From Paenibacillus aceris (GTDB lineage: Bacteria; Bacillota; Bacilli; Paenibacillales; NBRC-103111), in NCBI RefSeq assembly GCF_017874035.1, contig NZ_JAGGKV010000002.1, forward strand, positions 62,001 to 126,000: a stretch of DNA of 64,000 nucleotides, in the 5' to 3' direction. A program made the translations under genes and the position numbers. The number at the start of each line of letters is the position of its first letter. Position 1 is the stretch's first letter. The notes below the pieces were generated by a model. The model saw only the letters and a program-made list of their open reading frames with translations, was not told where the DNA came from and did not search any database. Shown here piece after piece: positions 56,435-64,000 of this stretch.

Positions 56435-57546
56435 GAAGCAACAGCTCCTTCTGATCTAGAAGTAGAACGTCCTATACCTATATGAAGTGCTGTGACCATC
56501 TGATAGGTCTGTTCTGAAAACAAACTGGATTCCCACATCTGATCTGTAGTTCTTAAGATTTTCCACTCAGGGATATAAGGAAGCTTAAAGGAGATTTCAT
56601 TGCCGAGACTAGAGAAATCATTCGTTTGCATACCTGTGTACTTATTCAAAACAAAATGGACATTTTGCATGAAGCCCATCTGCTGCACAAGCGCCTGTGT
56701 TTTATACACATCATTCAAATCATCCCGAACGAGCCAAATAATGTGGTTGCTGATTTCCAACCCTTTAACTATTCGTGGATGCACTGACGCTTCAAGATCT
56801 AAAATAATATAGTCATATTCATTCAAGCAAACGAGGGCGTTAACGAGAACACGAATCTGCTCTCCAGTAATTTCTTGCATTTCCCTGATCTGATCATGTG
56901 GAGTCAAATAGTCAAATCGCAGGCGTGGATCATGGGACTTCAACAATTGGAGCTTGGGGCCGAGTAAGTCAGGCGAGCTTTTCATATAGTAAATCAGCTG
57001 GGAAAATCGACCTGATTCGCCCTGAAGCCATAGCGACGCTGAACTAACCGATTCCAAACTTAAATAAAAAACGCGTTCACCACGAAAAGAAAGCTGCTTT
57101 GCAAGATGAATGGACGTCATCGTCTTACCGCTATTTCCGCTCGAGCTATATACAGAGAGGATACACGCTTTATTCATCCCGTGACTTATCATTTCATTCC
57201 GTTTTTCGTCATAAAAAGCTTGGAGTCTCGTGAACAAATGGTGCAGCGATTGAAACCTGTATAAGAACGGCACCTTAGTTTCTGCGTCGATGGAGTTCGC
57301 AATCGTTTCACTTAATATCATTTTGCTGAGCCTAGTGGCCCGGTTCATGAGAACCTGATAGTACACCTCCGACATTAGTAATACGCCTTCTGCTTCCTGA
57401 TTCTCAAGTACTTCCAGGATCAACTCCAGCCTAGAAAACAACTTCACCTGTATTCGCTCTGCGAACTCAGAAGCACGAATGAAGGCGGCAAGTCGCTGCG
57501 CATATTCCTCGTCATTATCGAGTACATAAAGTTGAATTTTCTTCAT
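56431..57546 (-). CDS. CpaE/TadZ-like localisation ATPase
   Basis: A 371-residue protein with a receiver-like N-terminal domain (1-~115) and a ParA/MinD-like ATPase domain with SSSGNSGKTMTS (134-145) and DYIILDLEAS. TadZ/CpaE proteins place the Tad machine in the cell. Start ATG 57546 has TTAGGAGG. It is the first large gene of the tad operon, 27 bases after the 30-residue gene. Confidence 0.82.
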   Translation of the reverse strand: MKKIQLYVLDNDEEYAQRLAAFIRASEFAERIQVKLFSRLELILEVLENQEAEGVLLMSEVYYQVLMNRATRLSKMILSETIANSIDAETKVPFLYRFQSLHHLFTRLQAFYDEKRNEMISHGMNKACILSVYSSSGNSGKTMTSIHLAKQLSFRGERVFYLSLESVSSASLWLQGESGRFSQLIYYMKSSPDLLGPKLQLLKSHDPRLRFDYLTPHDQIREMQEITGEQIRVLVNALVCLNEYDYIILDLEASVHPRIVKGLEISNHIIWLVRDDLNDVYKTQALVQQMGFMQNVHFVLNKYTGMQTNDFSSLGNEISFKLPYIPEWKILRTTDQMWESSLFSEQTYQMVTALHIGIGRSTSRSEGAVAS

Positions 57547-57572
57547 TCAGACCTCCTAATCTCCATAAAAGA

Positions 57573-57665
57573 TCATGAAAATTTGGCATACACCCCACTG
57601 CCGATTAATACAAGGCTAATCATCAACAGTACGATCGCTATGCGAATCGTCGTTTGAGCGCTCAA
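57573..57665 (-). CDS. 30-residue single-pass membrane protein at the head of the tad operon
   Basis: Reading MSAQTTIRIAIVLLMISLVL then IGSGVYAKFS. A TTG start is preceded by AAAGGAGG at 7 bases, an excellent site. The product is one hydrophobic helix with short ends. It resembles the N-terminal anchor of CpaB/RcpC proteins, so it could be a reduced form of one, or an independent small partner. No family is recognised. Confidence 0.6.
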   Translation of the reverse strand: MSAQTTIRIAIVLLMISLVLIGSGVYAKFS

Positions 57666-57694
57666 TCATCATCCTCCTTTACCCGTTTGAAAAA

Positions 57695-57747
57695 CAAAAA
57701 AGCACGCGCCGACTTCAGAGAAGTAATCTCTAAAATCAGCGGTGCTT
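57695..57747 (-). terminator. Terminator ahead of the tad operon
   Basis: AAGCAC-CGC-TGA pairs with TC-GGCG-C-GTGCTT with an inner AGAGA/TCTCT stem, followed by TTTTTTG on the minus strand. It ends the thioesterase gene and lies between the likely tad promoter and the first tad gene, so it may also attenuate the operon. Confidence 0.75.
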
Positions 57748-57772
57748 CCGCTTGTTCAAACAATTTATCCAA

Positions 57773-57800
57773 ATTGTACCACATTTTACCGAAAAATCAA
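57773..57800 (-). promoter_or_regulatory. Likely promoter of the tad operon
   Basis: Minus strand TTGATT (57795-57800), 16 bases, TACAAT (57773-57778) with TGG just upstream (extended -10). Confidence 0.55.
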
Positions 57801-57806
57801 TCCTTT

Positions 57807-58319
57807 TTACTCCCAGGGATATTTCATTGTGAAAAATCCAGCCAGCTTTTTACTTTCAACTCTGCGAATTCGTCTCATTTCTGCCCGTTGTGGTGCCGAC
57901 TCATGCAGCTTCGTCTCTTCTTCTGTTTCCGGAACTACCTGCGGTACTTCTACCGGCACTTTATTATCGTCTAAAGCAACAAATGTCAGAAAAGAAGTTG
58001 CAGCAATTTTTCTTTCTCCTGTTTTCAAATCTTCCGTAACGACTTTCACAAAAACCTCCATCGAGCTTTTCCCTGTCCAAGTCACGAATGACTCTAAACA
58101 TACGGAATCTGATGTATGAATCGGATACAAAAAGTCAACAGAATCTGTCGATGCCGTTACTACGGATCTTCGGCAGTGTTTATGTGCTGCAATTGAAGCA
58201 ATGTCATCGATATAGGACATCAGCTTTCCGCCAAAAAGCGTATTGTGATTATTCACGTCAGTTGGAAAAATACGCGATGTTTTGAAGCATCTGGATTCTC
58301 TGGCAAACCGTTGTTCCAT
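57807..58319 (-). CDS. Acyl-CoA thioesterase, YkhA-like (second copy)
   Basis: A 170-residue hotdog thioesterase, paralogue of the gene at 29680: TDVNNHNTLFGGKLMSYIDD, ASTDSVDFLYPIH, SFLTFVALDDNKVPVEVPQ. It hydrolyses acyl-CoA. A single gene ended by the terminator at 57695; no link to the tad genes beyond position is evident. Confidence 0.82.
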   Translation of the reverse strand: MEQRFARESRCFKTSRIFPTDVNNHNTLFGGKLMSYIDDIASIAAHKHCRRSVVTASTDSVDFLYPIHTSDSVCLESFVTWTGKSSMEVFVKVVTEDLKTGERKIAATSFLTFVALDDNKVPVEVPQVVPETEEETKLHESAPQRAEMRRIRRVESKKLAGFFTMKYPWE

Positions 58320-58464
58320 GTCTAACTCCCCTTTGCATGCTATCTTATTTTATTAAGCAACATCATAGCATACTTCTCTTTACTTCGGTGAAATTTAGTT
58401 ATAACTTAACAGAGGCGAGTAATATAGTAATACAAACTGGACAAACTCAAATGGAGGTGTCTTC

Positions 58465-58947
58465 ATGTTAACGTTTATTTTTGCATTTCTTATTACGTAC
58501 GCGCTTTTCTCAATTTCGGGGGTATTATTTCCAGCAGATCTCTCTTATTATGCAAGTCTGAAAAAGCCGAATTGGCAGCCTCCGGCTAAGCTATTTGGCA
58601 TCGTATGGGGCATTATGTATGCGCTTATCTCAGCATCTGTAGCAATCGTCTACACGAAAACGGATGGATTTCAGGAAGCCGCCATAAGTTATGTCCTTAT
58701 CCTGCTCATCAACTATATCGTTAATCAAACTTTTACGATTTTTGAATTTAAACTTAAAAACCTACAACTGGCTTTTGTTGATACCGCAGTGGTGGCAATC
58801 ACTACATGCCTGCTAATCCAAGCGACAATACCATATTCCAAATTCGCTGCCTGGCTGTTAGTACCCTATTTGCTGTGGTCCTGCTTTGCTACGCTGCTCT
58901 CCTGGACAATCTTCCAGTTAAACAAGAAATCTAACTATGCTTCATAA
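58465..58947 (+). CDS. tspO: TspO/MBR-family membrane protein
   Basis: A 160-residue membrane protein with five helices and the TspO signature YYASLKKPNWQPPAKLFGIVWGIMYALIS (quoted here in part) near the start. Bacterial TspO binds porphyrins such as protoporphyrin IX and is linked to stress. SD TGGAGG precedes ATG 58465. Its 3' end overlaps the convergent kinase gene by 17 bases. Confidence 0.85.
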   Translation: MLTFIFAFLITYALFSISGVLFPADLSYYASLKKPNWQPPAKLFGIVWGIMYALISASVAIVYTKTDGFQEAAISYVLILLINYIVNQTFTIFEFKLKNLQLAFVDTAVVAITTCLLIQATIPYSKFAAWLLVPYLLWSCFATLLSWTIFQLNKKSNYAS

Positions 58948-60565
58948 TTCTTGAAAAGAATGATGGTTTCTCCTTCATTTTTTTGCCGGAAGGCATGCTA
59001 CTCCTTGGAAGGATTTCTTTTAAAAGCGGAGATAGTGCGTTGTTGATTTGCTCCAATACCTCAGGATGATCCTGAACGCACTCCCCCTTCCAAACGGCTC
59101 GCATAATTCCAGCCCGTGGCAGTTCAGGCAAGGCACATATTGGAGGAGTTGGGACCGACTCCATCCATTCCTTCTCGAACATTCCTGGAATGCAGCCGTT
59201 GGCGACATAATGCACTCGTTTTCCGCGCTGTTTATAGGAATTAAACCGATCAAAATGCGCACGTGAGCTGGGCCTATTGCATTTACCAGGTGAAGCATCG
59301 ATAACAACAATAATTTCATCAGCACTATGACAAAGCTCCTCAACCGAAGGATGATCCCAATGCGTCGAAACATCCCAAAAGATGATCGGCTTTTTGATCA
59401 TGTGCAGAAGTTTAAAGGAATCTGCTGGCTGCCAAGCACTATGATATCCGTCCGGATGAATGGGCACCCAGGTCGTTAAACCGTTATCCCAGGAAACTGA
59501 AGGGGTTAAGCTCCTCTCCTGTGCAGTTATTAGATGTGCGGCAAACTTGTACTCCTTCGGCGCTTTCATATCCCCATATAATAGCATGTACAAATCGGGC
59601 TCATTGGTTGGCTGTTCAACAAGAGCGTTCGGGATGTGCATCGCGTTCAAAATCCTGGCCAAAGAAATGGCCGTGAATGTCGATCCTACGCCAGCAAAAA
59701 GTCCTCCGATCACAATTAGCCTATCATTCGGCAACTGGGAGGCTTGATTGTGATTTATAATGACATTCATTGGTTCGGGATTGATGGAACGAAGTCTCAT
59801 TTTCACTTCCATGGCGGATTGACAACGGTGCTGAGGATTCTCTTGCAGAAGTAATCGTACAGTCGAGGTTAGAGCTTCAGGCAGCTTAGGATTTATTTGC
59901 TCCAAAGGCTGCTGAGTGAGATAGGCAAACTGGCCACCGGACAATAAGTAATACAGCATAGCGCCCAAAGAATATAAGTCAGAACGAGCATCCGTTTGCA
60001 AGCCCATAAATTGCTCTGGAGCAGCAAATCCAATGGTTCCCATTTGCATCGTATCGCCCTGTTTACCATATTTAAATTGCCTGGCAACGCCAAAATCAAT
60101 TAGCCGAACTTGCGACTGCTCGTTGAACATAATATTGGAGGGCTTAAGATCCCGGTAAATAATCGGGCAAGGGAGAAAAGTATGCAAATAATGAAGTAAA
60201 TCACATAACTGGAAGGCGATTTCGATGATTTTCGTGAAAGGGAAGTCTCGTCCTGTGTTATCAAATAGATCTTGCAAGGTGGGGCCCTGAATGTAATCCA
60301 TAACCAAGAAGCCTGTCCCTTCATCCGTTGTAAAATAGTCAACTAATTGCGGCAGCTGTGGATGATGAAGTTTTGCGAGCATCTCAGCTTCTTCCATGAA
60401 GGACATTGTCCCTTCTTCAACCGGCAAGATTTCTTTGACCGCCCATTTCTTCCCCTTCAGCTTCAGATCCTCCGCTAAATAAACATGACTCATTCCCCCT
60501 CGTCCTAGCAGGGATTCAATTTGGTACCTCCCGCCGATATAGGTTCCAATCCAATTCTTTTTCAT
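58931..60565 (-). CDS. Ser/Thr protein kinase fused to a degenerate P-loop domain
   Basis: A 544-residue protein. Residues 1-265 form a Hanks-type kinase: glycine loop LGRGGMSHV (20-28), Lys44, catalytic RDLKPSN with Asp139, DFG at 157-159, GTIGFAAPEQ. Residues ~283-500 resemble a ParA/MinD ATPase fold: IVIGGLFAGVGSTFTAISLA lacks the lysine of the P-loop. No transmembrane helix or PASTA domain. It neighbours the tad locus, which ends in an FHA gene, so regulation of pilus assembly by phosphorylation is plausible. The ATG has no convincing SD and its likely -10 lies inside the upstream terminator. Confidence 0.82.
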   Translation of the reverse strand: MKKNWIGTYIGGRYQIESLLGRGGMSHVYLAEDLKLKGKKWAVKEILPVEEGTMSFMEEAEMLAKLHHPQLPQLVDYFTTDEGTGFLVMDYIQGPTLQDLFDNTGRDFPFTKIIEIAFQLCDLLHYLHTFLPCPIIYRDLKPSNIMFNEQSQVRLIDFGVARQFKYGKQGDTMQMGTIGFAAPEQFMGLQTDARSDLYSLGAMLYYLLSGGQFAYLTQQPLEQINPKLPEALTSTVRLLLQENPQHRCQSAMEVKMRLRSINPEPMNVIINHNQASQLPNDRLIVIGGLFAGVGSTFTAISLARILNAMHIPNALVEQPTNEPDLYMLLYGDMKAPKEYKFAAHLITAQERSLTPSVSWDNGLTTWVPIHPDGYHSAWQPADSFKLLHMIKKPIIFWDVSTHWDHPSVEELCHSADEIIVVIDASPGKCNRPSSRAHFDRFNSYKQRGKRVHYVANGCIPGMFEKEWMESVPTPPICALPELPRAGIMRAVWKGECVQDHPEVLEQINNALSPLLKEILPRSSMPSGKKMKEKPSFFSRIMKHS

Positions 60566-60577
60566 ACTAGCGATAAA

Positions 60578-60625
60578 AAAGCCCCCTTCATCAAGTTATT
60601 AATTACCTTGATTATAAGAGGGATT
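60578..60625 (-). terminator. Terminator of the repair/methyltransferase operon
   Basis: CCCTCTT-(AT)-AATCAAG pairs with CTTGAT-G-AAGGGGG, then CTTTTTTATC on the minus strand. The stem contains a TATAAT (60611-60616) that may serve the kinase gene. Confidence 0.7.
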
Positions 60626-60655
60626 TTAATTGAAATCTACATTTTTTTCCACAAA

Positions 60656-61693
60656 CTACATCTTCTGCAAATAAAGAGTTAACTCTTCTCGGTTGTGAAA
60701 AAGCTGTTTCGCTTTAAGCAAGAAAAGGGATGGTTCCAGAATACGTAATATGTCCCGAACCGTTTGAAACGGCTTTTTATGCATAAGTTTGACCGTAATG
60801 ATCGCTGTACCGCCACTTTGCAGTGAGTAGAGCAAATCTGCGACCAAACGCCCCATTTGCCGGGGGTCCCAGCTCATGTCACAAACAAGTAAGTCAAACT
60901 CGTTATCACGCAGCTTCACATCGCTTGCATTTTTCTTATAAATCTTAAGACTAGAGTTGCCAAGCAGCCTTGGACTCATTGCCGCTGGGTCAATAGCTGT
61001 GACTTGTAAGCCGCGTTCTAACAACAAGGACGTCCAACCACCAGGTGCGGCTCCGATATCAAGCGCTGTTCTAGCAATGCTAAAATCAATTCCAAACCGC
61101 TGTTCCGCTTCCAAAAGTTTGAATTTGGCGCGTGAAATTTGGTCCTCTTCCTTCATGAAGCGAATGGCTCCGCCCGACCAATCGGACAAATTGTCCGCTG
61201 GCTTAGATAGCCCTACAAACAGCTTTTTGGCGTTGATGTAAATGGAAATAATTTGATCGGCATAACGAACTACCGGTTCAGCATGAATCTCCGAAACAAG
61301 AATCTCGTCTAACGCGGCCTTGACCGAAAAAGGAGCATAGGGTACATCTGCGCGTTCTTCTTTACGCACTTGGATGGCGATCTTTTCTCCAGAATGAAGG
61401 AGACCCGCTGCGTACGCATTGTTCAACCAACTTTTGAGATGTTCAAGATCTACTTCCGTTCCGGTGATTTCCCAGTCTTGTAAAACAGGTTGTATATGTC
61501 GCAGAAAAATAGGTTCCTGCTCTTTGATGGTTGTTATTGCATCTTCTGTGCCTTCGGGCACTTCGAATAAAAATACTTCTGTTGGCACAAGCAATGTGAA
61601 CTTGGTCAGCGGAAATAACTTACGGATTTCATCTTGCGCATACTGCGCGAACCCGTGATTCGAAGTACCAATGTATGTCGTAATTTGTGTCAT
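60656..61693 (-). CDS. FtsJ-like rRNA 2'-O-methyltransferase (RlmM-like)
   Basis: A 345-residue SAM-dependent methyltransferase. The N-terminal part resembles a THUMP-type RNA-binding region; the C-terminal Rossmann domain has LDIGAAPGGWTSLLLERG (SAM site), CDMSW, TVKLMHKK and the terminal ELTLYL glutamate, a likely K-D-K-E tetrad. Such enzymes methylate the 2'-O of an rRNA nucleotide; the target here is unknown. Last gene of an operon with DNA-repair genes, 20 bases after the ABC ATPase. Confidence 0.78.
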   Translation of the reverse strand: MTQITTYIGTSNHGFAQYAQDEIRKLFPLTKFTLLVPTEVFLFEVPEGTEDAITTIKEQEPIFLRHIQPVLQDWEITGTEVDLEHLKSWLNNAYAAGLLHSGEKIAIQVRKEERADVPYAPFSVKAALDEILVSEIHAEPVVRYADQIISIYINAKKLFVGLSKPADNLSDWSGGAIRFMKEEDQISRAKFKLLEAEQRFGIDFSIARTALDIGAAPGGWTSLLLERGLQVTAIDPAAMSPRLLGNSSLKIYKKNASDVKLRDNEFDLLVCDMSWDPRQMGRLVADLLYSLQSGGTAIITVKLMHKKPFQTVRDILRILEPSLFLLKAKQLFHNREELTLYLQKM

Positions 61694-61713
61694 AGCCGCA
61701 TCCTTTATCGTCT

Positions 61714-62481
61714 TTAATCCAAAACCTTAATCCACGGTCGATCCTGAAACCATTCCAATGCAATATCCACGTCGAAAGCTTTCCGGATATTTTCCGGCGT
61801 CAGCACCTCTTTCTTAGGTCCTGCAGCAATTAACTCACCCTGTTCAATAATGGCAACATGTGTAATTAACGGAATGATTTCTTCAATATGATGGGTCACA
61901 TAAACGACTGTAATGTCCTGTTTGCTAAGCTCATTGACATCTCTTAAAAAACGTTCCCGTTCGTATAAATCTAAGCCTGCAGCCGGTTCATCCAACACAA
62001 GAAGTGACGGCTTCATCATTAACGACCTGGCCAGCATGACTTTTTTCCTTTCGCCTTGCGACAAACTGCCTAACGTTTGATGAGCCAAATGAGGGATGCG
62101 CACACGCTCCAGCATGACCATTGCGCGATCCAGAACATCTTGTGGAATCTCCTGATAAAAGCGAAGATAGGCATACTCACCTGTAGCCACAACTTCAATA
62201 ACTGGGTCGCTTAGATTTAATTTTTCCATAAGTGACTGAGAAATATAACCAATCTTCTTTCGGACTTCCCTCACATCACACTGCCCATATCGGTTACCCA
62301 ACACGTCTACGGTTCCCCGACTTGGAAATTCATAACCATTCATCATTTCGAGCAGAGTTGTTTTGCCAGATCCGTTACGACCTAACAATACCCAGTGTTC
62401 ACCGGGATTAATATGTACATTCACATCATTTAAAATATGTCTTTCTCCTCGAATAAAATGAATATGTGATAAATGAATCAT
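61714..62481 (-). CDS. ABC transporter ATPase (YlmA/ModF-like)
   Basis: A 255-residue ABC ATPase: GRNGSGKTT, LSQGERKKVMLARSL and LVLDEPAAGLD with THHIEEI. No permease gene is nearby. The signature LSQGE instead of LSGGQ is typical of YlmA/ModF-type proteins, whose function is not well defined. Twenty-seven bases after the receiver-like gene. Confidence 0.78.
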   Translation of the reverse strand: MIHLSHIHFIRGERHILNDVNVHINPGEHWVLLGRNGSGKTTLLEMMNGYEFPSRGTVDVLGNRYGQCDVREVRKKIGYISQSLMEKLNLSDPVIEVVATGEYAYLRFYQEIPQDVLDRAMVMLERVRIPHLAHQTLGSLSQGERKKVMLARSLMMKPSLLVLDEPAAGLDLYERERFLRDVNELSKQDITVVYVTHHIEEIIPLITHVAIIEQGELIAAGPKKEVLTPENIRKAFDVDIALEWFQDRPWIKVLD

Positions 62482-62508
62482 CTTATGCTACATTCCTTTC
62501 TTCTTACA

Positions 62509-62847
62509 CTAAGTTCTCTGTGCAATTTGCAGCAGCAAATCGTCCGGTATCGGGTGTGGGTATATATGCACCCCTTCAGGCTTGGCTGTATACAGCATTT
62601 GATACATTGCCGTACAAGCCGTCTGGCTTGAAGTATGGATATAAATGCTCTTAGGGAATTTCCGCTTTTGAACCAGCCATATGACTACATCCATGCCTGT
62701 TTGCTTCGTCATCCAGCCCATATCATGATCTAACGATAAAATGTCAACGTCGCATTCTTCGAGCAGCAGTAGACACTCCTGTATATTTCTGGCAAGCGTA
62801 AAACCTTGGGGACAAGGGCGCAGATCATCTAAGTATACATGAATCAT
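62509..62847 (-). CDS. Cyclic-phosphate-processing receiver-like domain protein
   Basis: A 112-residue receiver-like domain: HVYLDDLRPCPQGF and SLDHDMGWMTKQTGMDVVIWL, with a DD pair near the start. The family named for putative nucleotide cyclic-phosphate processing has this form. No DNA-binding domain. ATG 62847 follows GGAGGG; the frame extends to 62892 into the nfo stop without support. Function not established. Confidence 0.7.
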   Translation of the reverse strand: MIHVYLDDLRPCPQGFTLARNIQECLLLLEECDVDILSLDHDMGWMTKQTGMDVVIWLVQKRKFPKSIYIHTSSQTACTAMYQMLYTAKPEGVHIYPHPIPDDLLLQIAQRT

Positions 62848-62891
62848 GACTGGATTTCCCTCCCTTCCTGTGCATGCAGTGCAGTGCGTCA

Positions 62892-63725
62892 TTAAGCGTC
62901 ACGGGATAAAGCTTTAACCAAAGCAATTTCCTCAGCATGGGTGCCGTCGGGCCCTTTTCCCGTTTCGAGAACGACAGGGATATGCTTCAAATAAGATGAG
63001 GACAACAGTTCCTCGAAATTATGTTGGCCAATATATCCCATTCCAATGTTCGCATGGCGATCTCTTCGCGAGCCATAAGGATGAAGCGAATCATTCAAAT
63101 GAACGGCCTTCAAATGGGGAAAGTAATCAAGGTGACTCCCTTTGGCCTCAAGCTCTGACCAACCATGGTTTTGCCATAAACCGCTAGCAAACGCATGGCA
63201 CGTATCTAAACAGAAACCAACTTTCTCTGGGTTCCGGCACAACTTACGCACCTGGACCATCTCTTCCAAAGTAAGCCCTAGCTGAGATCCTTCGCCGGCT
63301 TGATTCTCAAGCAGAATGAAAGACGCCCCCTCATAGCCATGAGTGGCGCTATTCAAACATTGTATTATATTTTTATAGCCTTGTAACGGGTCTTTTCCAA
63401 CATATTTTCCAAAATGAACCACTAATCCGACGGATCCGCATGCGTTGGTTATTTCGAGTCCGTTCTTTAACAGCTTCACCATTAACTCTCGCTCAGCCTC
63501 GTCTGCCGCCGGATTCAGAGGATATGGAGCATGTCCGATCGATAGCATGTCGTGCTCCCGGCAAAATGCAGCACAGGCAGCGGCATCACGCAAATTTACC
63601 GTTTTTGTAGAAAGACTCCTTGGATTCATTGGAAAATATTGAAAAGCATTTGCGCCCATGGATAACGCTGTTTTTGCCGATCCAATATATCCTCCCCGCG
63701 TACTAACATGAGCGCCAACATACAT
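62892..63725 (-). CDS. nfo: Endonuclease IV (Nfo)
   Basis: A 277-residue TIM-barrel AP endonuclease. It cuts DNA 5' of abasic sites. Zinc/active-site segments: GAHVSTRGGY, VHFGKYVG, LLENQAGEG, CLDTCHAFASG, HLNDS and DRHANIGMGYIG, then ETGKGPDG (Glu). The window shows it next to a Fpg-type glycosylase whose products it would process. Fifteen bases separate the two. Confidence 0.92.
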   Translation of the reverse strand: MYVGAHVSTRGGYIGSAKTALSMGANAFQYFPMNPRSLSTKTVNLRDAAACAAFCREHDMLSIGHAPYPLNPAADEAERELMVKLLKNGLEITNACGSVGLVVHFGKYVGKDPLQGYKNIIQCLNSATHGYEGASFILLENQAGEGSQLGLTLEEMVQVRKLCRNPEKVGFCLDTCHAFASGLWQNHGWSELEAKGSHLDYFPHLKAVHLNDSLHPYGSRRDRHANIGMGYIGQHNFEELLSSSYLKHIPVVLETGKGPDGTHAEEIALVKALSRDA

Positions 63726-63740
63726 GACCCCTCAGCCCTT

Positions 63741-64000
63741 TCACGATTGACAGTTCGCACAGTAAAAGCATTTGCGACTAGAAACTTCTGTCTTCACAAG
63801 CGGATGACCACAGCGTAAGCAGGGTTCACCTTCTCGGTCATATACGCGGCATTTCGCGTCAAACTGCCCTGTTAACCGATCTCCGACAAATAAAGGCTCA
63901 TCGATATAACCGCCGTACTGAATAGCTTCGAGCAAAACTGAACGCATCGCCAAGAAAAGACGGTGCTGCTCCTCTTCAGTTAGCGTTGACAGCTTACGCA
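63741..64000 (-). CDS. Formamidopyrimidine-DNA glycosylase / Nei-type, C-terminal part
   Basis: The C-terminal ~86 residues of a glycosylase that begins beyond the window edge. The frame stays open to 64000 (LTEEEQHRLFLAMRSVLLEA-type helix, then a linker) and ends in the zinc finger CLRCGHPLVKTEVSSRKCFYCANCQ with CxxC...CxxC. It removes oxidised bases such as 8-oxoguanine or thymine glycol. Whether MutM or Nei cannot be decided from this part. It heads the operon with nfo. Confidence 0.82.
   Translation of the reverse strand, partial: RKLSTLTEEEQHRLFLAMRSVLLEAIQYGGYIDEPLFVGDRLTGQFDAKCRVYDREGEPCLRCGHPLVKTEVSSRKCFYCANCQS

Overview
The window looks like chromosomal DNA of a spore-forming, monoderm Firmicute of the Paenibacillus type. 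Evidence: strong AGGAGG-type ribosome binding sites, many TTGACA/TATAAT-type promoters, U-tailed hairpin terminators, a KapB-like sporulation kinase-associated protein, a YhcN/YlaJ sporulation lipoprotein, YtxJ (bacillithiol system), YkuE, a FadR-type fatty-acid regulon with the TGAATGA-N4-TCATTCA operator, and a Tad pilus locus without an outer-membrane secretin. No tRNA, rRNA, CRISPR array, transposase or prophage was seen.

Layout. (1) 1-3.2 kb: ytxJ, ykuE-like phosphoesterase and a PucR-family regulator. (2) 3.3-15.8 kb: fatty-acid beta-oxidation. On the minus strand lie fadF-fadN-fadA-fadE-lcfA-thioesterase; on the plus strand fadR-etfB-etfA; one FadR operator lies between the divergent units. 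(3) 16-28.4 kb: small hydrolases, then a sulfur-acquisition region with three transcription units: a hydrolase-yezD pair, a six-gene sulfonate-type ABC operon carrying an AprA/AprB-like flavoprotein-ferredoxin pair, and a sulfate ABC operon (cysT-cysW-cysA-sbp). All three promoters carry the same downstream operator-like element (CCGA-N9-TATGA), and the sulfonate-type operon also has a candidate leader-peptide/terminator attenuator. (4) 28.4-47.1 kb: housekeeping and accessory genes: an AIM24-like protein, a thioesterase, purT, a MoxR/VWA pair, small sporulation-related genes, an oxidoreductase-TRIC operon, kapB, thioredoxin-like genes, an M42 peptidase and three ABC-F ATPases. (5) 47.2-60.6 kb: a Tad-type pilus operon ending with an FHA-domain protein, starting with an overlooked 30-residue membrane protein, and neighboured by a Ser/Thr kinase fused to a degenerate P-loop domain. 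(6) 60.6-64 kb: an operon of DNA glycosylase (cut by the window edge), endonuclease IV, a receiver-like protein, an ABC ATPase and an FtsJ-like RNA methyltransferase.

How the parts work together: the fad genes supply import/activation (lcfA), the full beta-oxidation cycle (fadE, fadN, fadA) and electron transfer to the membrane quinone pool (etfB/etfA, fadF), all apparently controlled by FadR. The sulfur units appear to form one regulon sensing sulfur or cysteine status, probably through an Rrf2/CymR-like repressor encoded elsewhere. The most interesting candidates for undescribed biology are (a) the sulfonate-type importer linked to an AprAB-like redox pair instead of an SsuD monooxygenase, with its attenuator, and (b) the Tad pilus locus with a kinase-FHA pair. 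All assignments come from reading the sequence; no database search was run.
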